From Nocardia beijingensis NBRC 16342 (GTDB lineage Bacteria > Actinomycetota > Actinomycetes > Mycobacteriales > Mycobacteriaceae), in assembly GCF_001612785.1 (NCBI RefSeq), contig NZ_BDBC01000053.1:1-64000 (forward strand): a stretch of 64,000 bases of DNA. The letters run 5' to 3'. Shown here piece after piece: positions 17,567 to 27,700 of this stretch. The notes beneath the pieces are model-generated. The model had not been told where the DNA came from and searched no databases. It was given only the letters and a program-made list of their open reading frames with translations. The position numbers and the translations under genes were made by a program. Numbering within the stretch: position 1 is the first letter of the stretch; every line of letters begins with the position of its first letter.

Positions 17567-18109
17567 CACGATCTCGGTGGCCAGCTCGTGGTCGGCTTCG
17601 GTGGCCACGTTGGTGACGTCGACCTCGACCACCCGGAATTCGCCGTAGACGAACCGGCCCGACGTGTCGGCCACCGAGCGCGGCAGATTCTTGGTCACCA
17701 GAAGCGTGGTCGGCACCTCCACCGGGCCGGTGGTCGCGTCCGCGACCGTTCCGTCGGCGCCGGGCGTCGCGGGGTGGCCGCGATCGGCCACGACCAGGCT
17801 CTGGAAGCGGCCGAAGCCGCGTGCGCACGCCTGCCAGGCCAGCACCGCGCCCGCGCCGCACCCGGCCACGTTCACCCAGGGCAGCTTCAGCTCGTCGAGG
17901 ATCGCGGTCACACCGGCCGGGTCGAGACCCTCGATCGATTCCACCGCGAAGGTGCGCAGATCGGAGGTGTGCAGGCGGGCGCACACCTGGTCGAAGACGT
18001 CCGCCTGCTCGCCCGTGTCGGGCAGCAGCAGCACGCTGTGCCGGGATTCCGGCCCGTCGATCCGCACGGTCCACGCCCGGTCACCCACCGTGATCTGCCG
18101 AGATTCCAT
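17546..18109 (-). CDS. Alpha/beta-hydrolase-fold protein, probably catalytically inactive
   Basis: A 187-residue protein that resembles a shortened alpha/beta hydrolase. It opens with strands (WTVRIDG; HSVLLLPDTGEQADVFDQV) and carries a nucleophile-elbow-like turn VNVAGCGAGAVLAWQAC in which the Ser position is Gly (G-C-G-A-G). The lid and the usual C-terminal His region are missing or altered, so hydrolysis is unlikely. It converges on the neighbouring active hydrolase with a 21-base overlap of coding ends. It could be a binding or regulatory relative. ATG start; function unknown. Confidence 0.7.
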   Translation of the reverse strand: MESRQITVGDRAWTVRIDGPESRHSVLLLPDTGEQADVFDQVCARLHTSDLRTFAVESIEGLDPAGVTAILDELKLPWVNVAGCGAGAVLAWQACARGFGRFQSLVVADRGHPATPGADGTVADATTGPVEVPTTLLVTKNLPRSVADTSGRFVYGEFRVVEVDVTNVATEADHELATEIVLRTSLW

Positions 18110-18165
18110 GCCGATTCACGCTACACGGCTCGGTGCGCGGTGGCGGCGGGTCGGGGGTGGCGGAT

Positions 18166-18558
18166 TCAGGCGAGCAGGCGCATCCCGGCCCGCTCACCCG
18201 CGTTGTGATCGAAGGTGACGGTCAGCTCACACCCGGCCTCCTGACCGAGCTGCTGGATCAGCGCGTCGGCGAAGTCCGCGCCGTCGGCGGCCCGGCGCAG
18301 CGCCTGGCGCACGGTGTCGGCGCGCTCGACCACGATCTCGCTGGAGTCCAGCAGGCCGAGCAGCACGTCGGTGACGGCTTCCGGGTCCTGCTTGTAGCCG
18401 CGGCGCAGCACCCAGTGGATCTCGGCGAGCACGATCATGGTGACGTAGCCGGGTTTGCTCTCGCTGAGCCCGTCGATCACCTGATTGGCGCGGGCGGACT
18501 GCTCCGGGTCGTCCTGGGTGAGGTAGCGGATCAGCACATTCGCGTCCAAGCCGATCAT
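18166..18558 (-). CDS. vapC: PIN-domain ribonuclease, VapC-type toxin
   Basis: A 130-residue PIN domain. The acidic Mg-binding residues are visible: Asp5 (MIGLDANVLIRYL), Glu46 (VLAEIHWVL), Asp95/Asp98 (GADFADALI) and Asp117 (TFDHNAG). VapC toxins cut specific RNAs such as initiator tRNA or rRNA loops when freed from their antitoxin. Its ATG overlaps the antitoxin stop by four bases (ATGA), typical of VapBC operons. The exact RNA target is unknown. Confidence 0.9.
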   Translation of the reverse strand: MIGLDANVLIRYLTQDDPEQSARANQVIDGLSESKPGYVTMIVLAEIHWVLRRGYKQDPEAVTDVLLGLLDSSEIVVERADTVRQALRRAADGADFADALIQQLGQEAGCELTVTFDHNAGERAGMRLLA

Positions 18559-18800
18559 CGCGCCTTCCCTTCCACCACGTTGCCCGCGATGGCCTCGTTC
18601 ATCTCCGCGAGGCCGATCGGCGAGCCGGACCAGCCGACGATGCCTTTGAGCGACTTGATCGTGCGCGTTTCCGGCACCAGTTCATAGGTGCCGGTGGGCG
18701 TGGGAACGAAGGCGACCCGCACGCCGGTGCGCAATCCCATCGCCACACGCACGTCGATCGGGATGGTGATCTGGCCCTTGCTGGTCACCGTCGCCGACAC
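18555..18800 (-). CDS. vapB: AbrB/MazE-like antitoxin, VapB-type
   Basis: About 81 residues. The N-terminus (SATVTSKGQITIPIDVRVAMGLRTG) is a swapped-hairpin AbrB DNA-binding domain; the C-terminus (GIVGWSGSPIGLAEMNEAIAG) would wrap the toxin and block its active site. GAGGGGG lies just upstream of two in-frame GTG codons (18803 and 18800); I use the second for spacing, but the first is equally possible, as is an ATG further upstream. It probably represses its own promoter together with VapC through the repeats at 18874-18914. Confidence 0.85.
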   Translation of the reverse strand: MSATVTSKGQITIPIDVRVAMGLRTGVRVAFVPTPTGTYELVPETRTIKSLKGIVGWSGSPIGLAEMNEAIAGNVVEGKAR

Positions 18801-18873
18801 CACATTGCCCCCTCGGCTGTTGGGTCTCTTCTCCGCCGCCATCATCCTCGCACCCGACCGCACTCGCTCGACT

Positions 18874-18914
18874 CGCCTTACCTGGAGCCGAATTCCTTAC
18901 TGCAAGGTAAGGCG
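18874..18914. promoter_or_regulatory. Probable VapBC operator: 10-bp inverted repeat plus an extra half-site
   Basis: CGCCTTACCT (18874-18883) and its exact reverse complement AGGTAAGGCG (18905-18914) are separated by 21 bases. A further CCTTAC (18895-18900) lies inside, giving three copies of the CCTTAC/GTAAGG core, 75-115 bases upstream of vapB. Autoregulated toxin-antitoxin operons usually carry such paired sites. It also lies just past the cobQ stop. Confidence 0.6.
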
Positions 18915-18928
18915 CGCTGTCGCTCTCG

Positions 18929-20467
18929 TCAACCGATACGGTCGCTCGCCAGGAGCAGGTCGGTGGCCAGGATCGGCAGATCGGCGGGCGCGCCATCGGC
19001 CAGCAGGCGCTCGAGCGCGGCGAGGTCGAGATGGGCTTCGATCAGATCGGCCAGCAGATCGAGTTGCGCGGCGCGCACCGCCGCGACCGAGACTTTCTCG
19101 GCCACAACGAAACCCGACCGCCCCGCGGCCGCGGCGACGGTACGCAGCCAGGTGCGGCGGAATTCGTCCGATTCCAGCAGCCCGTGCAGGTGCGTGCCCC
19201 ACACCGCGCCGCGGACGCTGCCCTCCGGCTCGCCGTCGACGGTGAGCCACGCCGGGTCGCCGCGGTGGGTGACGCGGCCGTGGTGGATCTCGTAGCCGCG
19301 CACGGCGACTCCCGCGGCGTGCCCGGCACTGCGGCGCAACACCTTCGGGTCGGCGAATTCGACGGTCAGATCGAGCAGTCCGAGCCCGTCCACCGCACCG
19401 GCGCCGGACTCGACGCGGTCCAGAACGCGGGTGCCGAGCATCTGATAACCGCCGCACACACCAAGGATGGGCCGGCCCGCCGCGGCCCGCGCCACCAGCG
19501 CGTCGGCGATGCCGGTACGCCGCAGCCAGCGCAGATCCGACACCGTCGCCTTGCTGCCGGGCAGCACCACCAGATCGGCGTCCGCCAGCCGGGACGGCTC
19601 GCTCACCCAGCGCACCGCGACGCCGGGTTCGCAGGCCAGCGCCTCGACGTCGGTGGAGTTGGAGATGCGCGGCAGCCGGATCGCGGCGACGGTCAGCCAT
19701 TCGCCGCCCACCGGCGGCCGGGGGCGGCCGACCGGGGCGTCGGCGACGGTGCCCAGCGAGTCCTCCGCATCGATCCAGAGGTCATCGGCGTACGGCAGCA
19801 CGCCGAGGGTCGGGCGGCCGGTGAGTTCGGTGAGACGCTCCAGCCCCGGCCGCAGCAGTTCCACCGCGCCGCGGAACTTGTTGACGATGAAACCGCAGAT
19901 CAAGCGCTGGTCTTCGGGCTCGAGGACGGCCACGGTGCCGAACAGATGCGCGAGCACGCCGCCGCGATCGATGTCCCCCACCAGCAGCACCGGCAGCTCG
20001 GCCGCGCGCGCGAGACCCATGTTCGCCAGATCCGTCGCGCGCAGGTTGATCTCGGCGGGCGATCCGGCGCCCTCGCAGACGACCACGTCGAATTCGGCGC
20101 GCAGCGCGGCCAGCTCGGCGGCCACCACTTCGCGCAACCGGCGCCGATGCTGGAAATAGTCCTCGGCGCCGACCGTGCCGATCGCCCTGCCCCGCACCAC
20201 CAGCTGGGAGCGGCGGTCGCTGCCCGGCTTAAGCAGGACGGGATTGAACCGCACGCTCGGCTCCAGCCCGCACGCCTGGGCCTGCAGCGCCTGGGCACGC
20301 CCGATCTCCCCGCCGTCGAGCGTCACCACGGAGTTGTTCGACATGTTCTGCGCCTTGAACGGCGCGACGCGCACGCCGCGCCGCGCCAGCATCCGGCAGA
20401 TCCCGGCCACGACGACGCTCTTCCCCGCGTCCGAGGTCGTGCCGGCGACCAGTAACGCGCCCTTCAT
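18929..20467 (-). CDS. cobQ: Cobyric acid synthase
   Basis: A 512-residue glutamine-dependent amidotransferase that amidates the b, d, e and g side chains of adenosylcobyrinic acid a,c-diamide. The N-terminal ATP domain has AGTTSDAGKSVVVAGICRML and FKAQNMSNNS; SPAEINLRATDLANMGLAR is a family hallmark. The C-terminal glutaminase domain shows the nucleophile ILGVCGGYQMLGTRV and the His in WGTHLHGLLESDEFR. ATG start. It is separated from the other cob genes here by mqo and the hydrolases but clearly serves the same B12 pathway. Confidence 0.95.
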   Translation of the reverse strand: MKGALLVAGTTSDAGKSVVVAGICRMLARRGVRVAPFKAQNMSNNSVVTLDGGEIGRAQALQAQACGLEPSVRFNPVLLKPGSDRRSQLVVRGRAIGTVGAEDYFQHRRRLREVVAAELAALRAEFDVVVCEGAGSPAEINLRATDLANMGLARAAELPVLLVGDIDRGGVLAHLFGTVAVLEPEDQRLICGFIVNKFRGAVELLRPGLERLTELTGRPTLGVLPYADDLWIDAEDSLGTVADAPVGRPRPPVGGEWLTVAAIRLPRISNSTDVEALACEPGVAVRWVSEPSRLADADLVVLPGSKATVSDLRWLRRTGIADALVARAAAGRPILGVCGGYQMLGTRVLDRVESGAGAVDGLGLLDLTVEFADPKVLRRSAGHAAGVAVRGYEIHHGRVTHRGDPAWLTVDGEPEGSVRGAVWGTHLHGLLESDEFRRTWLRTVAAAAGRSGFVVAEKVSVAAVRAAQLDLLADLIEAHLDLAALERLLADGAPADLPILATDLLLASDRIG

Positions 20468-20504
20468 CGCAGGCCGGTCTTCCGGAGCGCGGCCGCAGCG
20501 CCGG

Positions 20505-21368
20505 TCACGGGAGGGTCAGGATCTCGGCCCCGGACTCGGTGACGACCAAGGTGTGCTCGAACTGCGCGGTCCACTTGCGGTCCTTGGTGACCACGGTCCA
20601 GCCGTCGTCCCAGATCTCGTAGTCGATGCCGCCGAGATTGATCATCGGCTCGATGGTGAACGTCATGCCCGGTTCGATGACGGTCTCCACCGCGGGCTGG
20701 TCGTAGTGCAGCACCACCAGCCCGCTGTGGAAGGTCGGGCCGACACCGTGGCCGGTGAAGTCGCGCACCACGCCGTAGCCGAAACGATTGGCGTAGGACT
20801 CGATGACACGGCCGATCACGTTCAGCGCCCGGCCGGGCCGCACGGCTTTGATCGCCCGCATGGTGGCCTCTTCGGTCCGCTCTACCAGCAGGCGCACCTC
20901 CTCGTCGACGTCACCGGCGAGGAAGGTCTTGTTGGTGTCGCCGTGCACGCCGTTGATGTAGGCGGTGACGTCGATGTTGACGATGTCGCCGTCCTCGATC
21001 ACGGTCGAGTCCGGGATGCCGTGGCAGATGACCTCGTTGAGCGAGGTGCAGCACGACTTCGGGAACCCCTTGTAACCGAGGGTGGACGGGTAGGCGCCGT
21101 GGTCGCACATGTACTCGTGCGCGATGCGGTCCAGCTCGTCGGTGGTGACGCCGGGCGCGACCGCCTTGCCCGCCTCTTCCAGCGCCTGCGCCGCGATCTT
21201 GCCCGCGATGCGCATCTTCTCGATCGTCTCCGCGGTCTGCACCCAGGGCTCGCGTCCCTCGTTGGCGGTCTTTTTCCACGCGTATTCCGGGCGCTCGATG
21301 GCGCGCGGGACTTCACGGGTGGGCGACAGCGTGCCCGGGACGAGGGGCTTGCGAGTGCGGACAGACAT
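20505..21368 (-). CDS. map: Type I methionine aminopeptidase
   Basis: A 287-residue metallopeptidase that removes the initiator Met from new proteins. Metal ligands and substrate motifs are in NEVICHGIPDS, DIVNIDVTAYINGVHGDTNKTF, RDFTGHGVGPTFH, FTIEPMINLGG and QFEHTLVVT. The ~40-residue N-terminal extension with PxxP-like PLVPGTLSPTREVP is typical of the MetAP1c (MapB) form of actinobacteria. ATG start. It corresponds to Rv2861c, and marks the left boundary of the accessory DNA in this window. Confidence 0.96.
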   Translation of the reverse strand: MSVRTRKPLVPGTLSPTREVPRAIERPEYAWKKTANEGREPWVQTAETIEKMRIAGKIAAQALEEAGKAVAPGVTTDELDRIAHEYMCDHGAYPSTLGYKGFPKSCCTSLNEVICHGIPDSTVIEDGDIVNIDVTAYINGVHGDTNKTFLAGDVDEEVRLLVERTEEATMRAIKAVRPGRALNVIGRVIESYANRFGYGVVRDFTGHGVGPTFHSGLVVLHYDQPAVETVIEPGMTFTIEPMINLGGIDYEIWDDGWTVVTKDRKWTAQFEHTLVVTESGAEILTLP

Positions 21369-21478
21369 AGCGAACAGCGTAATCGGCCGACCACGCCGAT
21401 GCCGAGGGCCAGCGGGAACAGCGTCGGACCACGGTCCGGTTCGGGCGCGCTGTCACCCCGTCGCCCTACCATGGGCTC

Positions 21479-22102
21479 GTGTCCGCACTCCCTCTCATCT
21501 TCACCGCAGGCTGGGCCAGCGGCATCAACGCCTACGCGGTGGTCCTGCTGCTCGGTCTCCTCGGCCGGTTCGGATTCGCCGATGCGGTGCCGGAAGGTTT
21601 GCAGCGCACCGATGTCCTGGTCGCGGCGGCGGCGTTGTTCTTGATCGAGGCCGTGGCGGACAAGATCCCGTATCTCGACTCGTTCTGGGACGCGGTGCAC
21701 ACCGTGGTGCGGCCGGTCGCGGGCGCCGTGGTCGCGGCTCTGCTGGCCGGCCAGGACGGTTCGCTGCCCCAACTCGCCGCGGGCGCGGTCGGCGGCACGG
21801 CCGCGCTGGTGAGCCACTTGGTGAAGGCGGGAACCCGCATGGCGGTCAACACCTCCCCCGAGCCCGCCAGCAATATCGTGGTCAGCACCGCCGAGGACGT
21901 GACCGTCGCGGGCGTGGTCACGCTGGCGGTGTTCCATCCGCTCGCGGCGGCGGTGATCGCGGGGGTGCTGCTCGTCGTCGGTCTGGCGCTGGTGTACTTC
22001 TGCGCGAGCCGGATCCGGCGCTACCTGCGCCGGCGCCGCACCCGCAGGGCAGCGCGCACCGGCCAAGAAGTAGCAGTCGCTGAACAGTTGCCACGCGGGT
22101 GA
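21479..22102 (+). CDS. DUF4126 family membrane protein
   Basis: A 207-residue integral membrane protein with about five hydrophobic stretches. The start (LPLIFTAGWASGINAYAVVLLLGLLGRFG) and the IEAVADKIPYLDSFWDAVHTVVRPVAGA segment are those of the DUF4126 family. GTG start; the C-terminus is cytoplasmic-looking and basic (RRYLRRRRTRRAAR). It is transcribed divergently from map. No function is established for the family. Confidence 0.82.
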   Translation: MSALPLIFTAGWASGINAYAVVLLLGLLGRFGFADAVPEGLQRTDVLVAAAALFLIEAVADKIPYLDSFWDAVHTVVRPVAGAVVAALLAGQDGSLPQLAAGAVGGTAALVSHLVKAGTRMAVNTSPEPASNIVVSTAEDVTVAGVVTLAVFHPLAAAVIAGVLLVVGLALVYFCASRIRRYLRRRRTRRAARTGQEVAVAEQLPRG

Positions 22103-22305
22103 ATCCGTCACGGGCGTGCCGCGCCAGTCGACCACGCGGCACGCCGGGCGGGGCGCCCCGTTGCGCCCGCCGTCACTGTGCCGGCGACAAGAGCGCCCGG
22201 CTGGAGCCACGGTCGCGGGACTCGGCCGCCGGGACGTCGCCATTCGGACGAGTGACGCTGCGGGGCAGTGTCACTACCGCGGACGAGACCACCGTCGCGA
22301 CGAAC

Positions 22306-22749
22306 TCATTGTTCGGGCAAACGGCGGCGGCCACCGGCCACGTCGGTTACCAGGTCAGTGTACCCGTCGACGAGTTCGGCTAGTTGATACCAGTGTTTAT
22401 GGGTGTTGTCGCTGCCCCCGCCCTCGGAGTGGATGACCTGATTGGCGTCCACCCAGCTACGCGCCATCCGGTCGACCACGGCGCCCAGGCTTTCGGTGTG
22501 CAGCGAGGACCCGTTGCGATGCTGCGGGATCTCCTGCGCGACCCAGTCGTTGATCTCGTCGACCAGTTCGCGGCGCCTGCAGTCGATCTCGGCGACGAGT
22601 GCGGTATCCATCACCTGCGCGCGGCGCTGGTGCAACTCGGCGAGCGCGTGTGCGGACCGCAGCAGTTCCCGGTCTTGGAAACGCCGCCCCTGGAAAGCAC
22701 ACAACAATTGCGGCGCGGTCGGTAAGGCGCCGACCGTCGGCGCGCTCAC
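22306..22749 (-). CDS. DUF4254-like protein, paralogue 1
   Basis: About 147 residues, all-helical, soluble. Landmarks shared with the genes at 35246 and 44830 are an N-terminal LPTAPQLLCAF, a helix ELHQRRAQVM, CRRRELVDEINDWVAQEIP, LHTESLGAVVDRMARSWV, and a C-terminal LAELVDGYTDLVTDVAGGRRRLPEQ. I recognise this as the DUF4254-like family common in Nocardia (from memory). The GTG at 22749 has GGAG seven bases upstream and gives the same length as its paralogues; longer starts exist. The upstream AT-rich stretch with GTTTGTACCAAC (22783-22794) may be its promoter. Function unknown. Confidence 0.7.
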   Translation of the reverse strand: MSAPTVGALPTAPQLLCAFQGRRFQDRELLRSAHALAELHQRRAQVMDTALVAEIDCRRRELVDEINDWVAQEIPQHRNGSSLHTESLGAVVDRMARSWVDANQVIHSEGGGSDNTHKHWYQLAELVDGYTDLVTDVAGGRRRLPEQ

Positions 22750-23210
22750 CGCCACACTCCGAATTGACCCGACCCCAACGCTGTTTGTACCAACATAATT
22801 GGCTCTCGATTCGGTTATCCCGGCCATCGGATGGGTTGTCACAACTAGGCTAGCTGGATCATGCACGTACAGATGCAAGAACGCAAGATTGCGTCTGCAT
22901 TTCTGCGGTCAAGGGCCGCTGACGACGCGTGGACGCCCAGAGCAGACCGGTCGCAACCTTTTTCGGCGCACGGGACGAGCGCGTCCGGCGCCGATCGGCG
23001 ATGACGAGCGGCACCGTCTTTCCGCCCTCCGCGCGGCGGTTCGCCGACCGGCGCGGACGAATTCGCCCACCGCCGTGCACCTTCGGTAGCCGAGAACGCG
23101 CTGCCGATCTCCCCCGCGACGTCGAAATCCGCGCAGGAGCAACCGCGCGGTCACACCGATTTCGAAGCGCCCCAACGGTCCACCGCCGCCCGCCGGCCAC
23201 GCGGGTGGGG
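22750..23210. other. Intergenic region without a supported gene
   Basis: About 460 bases between two minus-strand genes. The first ~110 bases are AT-richer and probably promoter for the DUF4254-like gene; the rest is GC-rich with open frames on both strands but no ribosome site or recognisable protein. Confidence 0.5.
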
Positions 23211-23591
23211 TTACAGCTGGGTCACGGCGGCGAGCAAGGTCAGCGCGGGTAGCGCGCCCTGCACCACCGCGCCTCTGGCGAACCGGCGGTCGTGTGCCAC
23301 CAGCACCACCGCCGCGGCCAGCATCGACCCGCAGCCTGCGAGCACCAGCGCCCATCCCGCCTCCGGCGCCGTCCGCAGGATCGCTACGCCGACCAGCGTC
23401 GTCACCGCGAGAAACAGGTTGTAGAAACCCTGATTGAACGCCCACGGCCGCGCCGCGGGCAGCTCGGCGACGGAAACCCGGAAGACCCCTTGGTACACCT
23501 TGGGGTCGCCGAACCGCACGGACTCCATGACGAAGATGCCGACATGGAGCAGGGCGGCCGCGACGGCGAACACCTGTACGACCCAGAGCAT
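23211..23591 (-). CDS. DUF1304 family membrane protein
   Basis: A 126-residue four-helix membrane protein. The family pattern is clear: LLHVGIFVMESVRFGDPKVYQGVFRV, then WAFNQGFYNLFLAVTTLVG, GWALVLAGCGSMLAAAVVLV and a hydrophobic C-terminus. ATG at 23591 with a near-perfect GAGGAGG ribosome site. Function unknown; proteins of this type are small bacterial inner-membrane proteins. Confidence 0.9.
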   Translation of the reverse strand: MLWVVQVFAVAAALLHVGIFVMESVRFGDPKVYQGVFRVSVAELPAARPWAFNQGFYNLFLAVTTLVGVAILRTAPEAGWALVLAGCGSMLAAAVVLVAHDRRFARGAVVQGALPALTLLAAVTQL

Positions 23592-23684
23592 TCGACCTCC
23601 TCACGATGCGCGCCGGGGAATTTTATGGCCCGAGGCGAGAAACGCCGCGCAAACCCGCCGCCGACACGCCGCCGGGTAATTCGG

Positions 23685-24500
23685 TCAACCGGCCAGTCCG
23701 AAAACCCGTCGCGCATTGCCGCCCAGGTAAAGCCCGCGAGTCTCGTCGTCCAGGCCGAGAGCGGCGAGGCCGTCGAGCGCGTGTTGCGGGAAGATCATCG
23801 GATAATTCGTGCCGAACAGCACCTTGTGACGGCCGCTTCCGGACTTCAGGTACGACACCAGTTCCGGCGGAAGGCGTTTGGTCGTGTACGCCGAGGTATC
23901 GATGACGACGTTCTCGTGCTTGCGCGCGACCGCGATCATCTCCTCGGTCCACGGATAGCCGATGTGCCCACAGACGATCGTCAACTCCGGGAAGTCGAGC
24001 GCCACCTGATCGATGTACGGGATGGGACGCCCGGTTTCCGACGGCCGCAAGGGTCCGGTGTGCCCTACCTGAGTACAGAATGGAATGCCCAAGTCGACGC
24101 ACGCCGCGAACAACGGGTAGAAGCGCCGATCGGTCGGCGGCGCCTCCCACAGCCAGGGGAGCACCCGCAGCCCCTTGAAGCCTTCGTCCACGCGGCGGCG
24201 CAGTTCCCGTACCGCGTCCATCGGCCTGCGCAGATCCACCGACGCGATGGGAAGCAGGCGCTCCGGCGCCTCGGCCGCCCAGGCCGCGACCTCGTCGTTG
24301 GAGATGAGAACGCCTTCCGGCGCGTGCCACGCCGAGATGAGCGCTCGTTCGACGCCTGCGGCGTCCATCGCGTCCAAGGTGAACGACAGCGGGATCTCGT
24401 CGGTGGGTATCACGGCGCCGGTCCACCGCCGGAGCGAGGCGAACATGTCGTGGGCGAGGAATCGCCGAGTCGGATGCTGCGCCCAGACGTCGATGGTCAT
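23685..24500 (-). CDS. Amidohydrolase-2 family metal-dependent hydrolase
   Basis: A TIM-barrel amidohydrolase of about 271 residues, of the family that includes aminocarboxymuconate-semialdehyde decarboxylases and related hydrolases. Typical elements are TIVCGHIGYPWTEEMI (metal His on a late strand) and VLFGTNYPMIFPQHALDGL (conserved near the active site). The N-terminal HxH pair of classical members is not evident (it starts MTIDVWAQHPTRRF), so metal binding may differ. Two in-frame ATGs are possible (24518 and 24500); neither has a strong ribosome site. Substrate unknown. Confidence 0.8.
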   Translation of the reverse strand: MTIDVWAQHPTRRFLAHDMFASLRRWTGAVIPTDEIPLSFTLDAMDAAGVERALISAWHAPEGVLISNDEVAAWAAEAPERLLPIASVDLRRPMDAVRELRRRVDEGFKGLRVLPWLWEAPPTDRRFYPLFAACVDLGIPFCTQVGHTGPLRPSETGRPIPYIDQVALDFPELTIVCGHIGYPWTEEMIAVARKHENVVIDTSAYTTKRLPPELVSYLKSGSGRHKVLFGTNYPMIFPQHALDGLAALGLDDETRGLYLGGNARRVFGLAG

Positions 24501-24783
24501 GCGCGGATTCTGACACACGTCATAGCTGCTCGGACACCGCCGCGATGACGTTCGCTCCAGCCCCTCGCCCCGGCGACAAGCACTGCGCGACAGCGATTCC
24601 CACCGCGCCGAGCACAGATTGCCGAGTCGCGGCTGCCGCAGCCGACCTACGGGCGAAAGCCCGGCGGCAATGCCCGCTCTACCTCATGGTCTATATCAGG
24701 CGTAATAACCGGCGGTAGGATTCGCTGGGCATAAACTGGGTATCAAACCGCAGTACCGAAGACATACGACACAGAGCAGGGCC

Positions 24784-27700
24784 ATGGCAGGTTCGGACCC
24801 GTTCGCCACACAGCACGATCGGCCTCCAGGTATCGAGCGGGAACTGGAGGGCGCGGGTCTCGACGACCCCGAGGTGATCGGCAAGGGCGGGTTCGGTGTC
24901 GTCTACCGCTGCAGGCAGCGGGCGCTGAACCGCAGCGTCGCGGTCAAGGTCCTCACCGCGCGCCCCGATCTGGAGCCGGAGAACGTCGAGCGTTTCCTGC
25001 GCGAGCAGCAGGCCATGGGCGCTTTGTCCGGGCATCCGAACATCGTGCCGATCCTGCAAGTGGGCACCACCCGCAGCGGACGCCCCTACCTGGTGATGCC
25101 GTATCACGCGCGCGGTTCGCTGGAGAACCGCATCCGCCGGGAAGGCTTCCTGCCGTTACCCGAGGCGGTCGCGATCACCGTCAAGCTGGCGGGCGCTCTG
25201 GAGACCGCGCACCGGGCCGGCATCCTGCACCGCGACATCAAACCGGGGAATGTCCTGCTCACCGACTACGGCGAGCCGCAATTGACCGATTTCGGGATCG
25301 CCCGTGTCGAAGGCGGTTTCGAGACCACAACGGGAGTGGTGACCGGCTCGCCCGCGTTCACCGCGCCGGAGGTGCTGCGCTCCGGCGTTCCCTCGGTGGC
25401 CTCGGACGTCTACGGTCTCGGCGCGACGCTGTTCGCCATGATCACCGGTCACGCCGCCTTCGAGCGCCGTTCCGGCGAGCAGATCGTCGCGCAGTTCCTG
25501 CGCATCTCCGCCGACCCGCTGCCGGACCTGCGGCTCGACGGCATCCCCGACGAGGTCGCGGCCGCCATCGAGGCCAGCATGGCGCACAATCCCGCGGATC
25601 GGCCGCCCTCGGCCGCCGCGTTCGGCGAGATGCTGCGCGAGTTCCAGCGCGGCAACGACATGCCGGTCGAGCAGATGACCCTGCCCGCGGGCGCGCAGCC
25701 CGCGCCCGAGGACCTCAGCACCCGGCCTTTGACCGCCACCGCGCGTTTTCCCACTCCGCACCCCAAGACACCGCCGACACCGGAGACCAAGTTCCGCCCC
25801 GCCATGTCCACCCGCCCGCTGGTCCAGCGCGAACGCCTGATCAACGCGTTGCAGACCGAGCCGCGGCCCCGCCTCGCCGTCATCCACGCACCGGCCGGGT
25901 TCGGCAAGAGCACGCTGGCGGCCCAGTGGGCCAAGCGTCTCGCCGACACCGAGAAAGTGGCGGTGGCCTGGTTGAACGTCGACCGCGACGACAACAACGT
26001 GGTCTGGTTGCTCACCCACCTGATCGAGGCGTTCAACCGCGTGCGCCCCACGCTGGCGCCCGGCTTGGCCCCGGTCCTGGAAGAGGGCGACACCACCGCC
26101 GCGCGCTACGTGCTCACCACGCTGATCAACGCCATCGACGAAGGCGACGAGCGATTCGCCCTGGTGATCGACGACTGGGACCGGATCACCGATCCCGCCG
26201 CCGTCGACGCCCTGCTCTACCTGATCGAGCAGGGTCCGCGGCACCTGCAGATCATCCTGACCAGCCGATCGCTGGAGGGCCTGCCGATCGGCACCCTGCG
26301 CGTTCGACATCAACTCGTCGAAATCGACGCCGCCGCATTGCGTTTCGACGCCGACGAGGCGCAGGCCTTCCTCACCGAGCAGACCGGCCTCACCCTGGCC
26401 GACACCGAGAGCGCGGAGTTGCGCGACTACACCGAGGGCTGGGCGGCGGCGCTGCAGCTGGCCTCGCTGTCGCTGCGCGAGCACCCCGATCCGGCCTCGC
26501 TGATCGCCCATCTGTCCGGGCGTCACCACGCCATCGCGGAATATCTGGCCGAGAACGTGCTCGACACCGTCGAGCCCGAACTGCGGGAGGTCCTGCTCGC
26601 CACCTCCCTTCCCGACCGGATCTCCGGCAGCCTCGCGACAGCGCTGACCGGGATGCCGCACGGGCAGTCCCTGCTGGAGAATCTCGAACGCCGTAACCTG
26701 TTCCTGCGCCGCGTCGACGACAGCGGCGAATGGTTCCGCTACCACCATCTCTTCGCGGAGTTCCTGCGTCAGCGACTCGAGCGCGACGATCCCGAGCGAG
26801 TGCCCGAACTGCACTGCAAGGCGGCCTCGTGGTTCGGCGACCACGGGATGCTCAGCGAGGCCATCGACCACGCGCTTGCCGCGGACGACGGCGACATGGC
26901 GGTCGACCTGCTCGAGGCGAAATCCCGCGCTCTGGTGCAGGACGGGCAGCTCGCCACGTTCCTGGGACTGCTCGCCAAACTCCCGCCCGCCCTCGCCGCG
27001 ACCCGTCCCATGCTCCAGGTCGGCGTCGCCTGGACGCATGTGCTGCTCCGGCGGCCCACCGAACTGCATGCCGCGTTACGGCTGGTGCGGGCGTCGCTGG
27101 AGAGCGATCCGGCCGCCGATCCCGATCTCACGCTCGAAGCCGACCTCATCGAGAGCGTGGAGCGCGCCTTCGGCGACCATCCCGAAGGCTTGGACGCCGT
27201 TGTCGGCAAATGTCTCGGCCGGGCCGACACGTTGGGACCGTGGGCGCTGTGCGCGGCCGCCAACCTCGCCGCGTTCTCCGCGATCAGCAAGTTCGACTAC
27301 GAGGGAGCACGGGAGTGGAACGACTGGGCCACCCCCTTCTACCGGAAGAACCGCAGCACGTTCACCTTGATGTACAGCCACTGCCTGGTCGGCATCGCGG
27401 CCAGGGAACAGCTCGACATCGCCACGGCCGAACACAGCTTCCGCACCGCTGTCGAGATATCCACCAGTTCCTCGGGCCCGCGGTCGTATGCCGCCCGTCT
27501 GGCCGGCGCGCTGCTCGGCGAGCTGCTCTACGAACGCGACCAGCTCGCCGCTGCCGAGCGCCTGCTCGACGAGGCGGGCAGACTCGGCACCGAGGGTGGT
27601 CCGGTCGACTTGCTGATGGCCAACTACGCCACCGGCGCGCGGATCAAAGCCCTGCGCGGTGACCTGGCCGCCGCCGCGCGACGGCTGGACGAAGGCGCCG

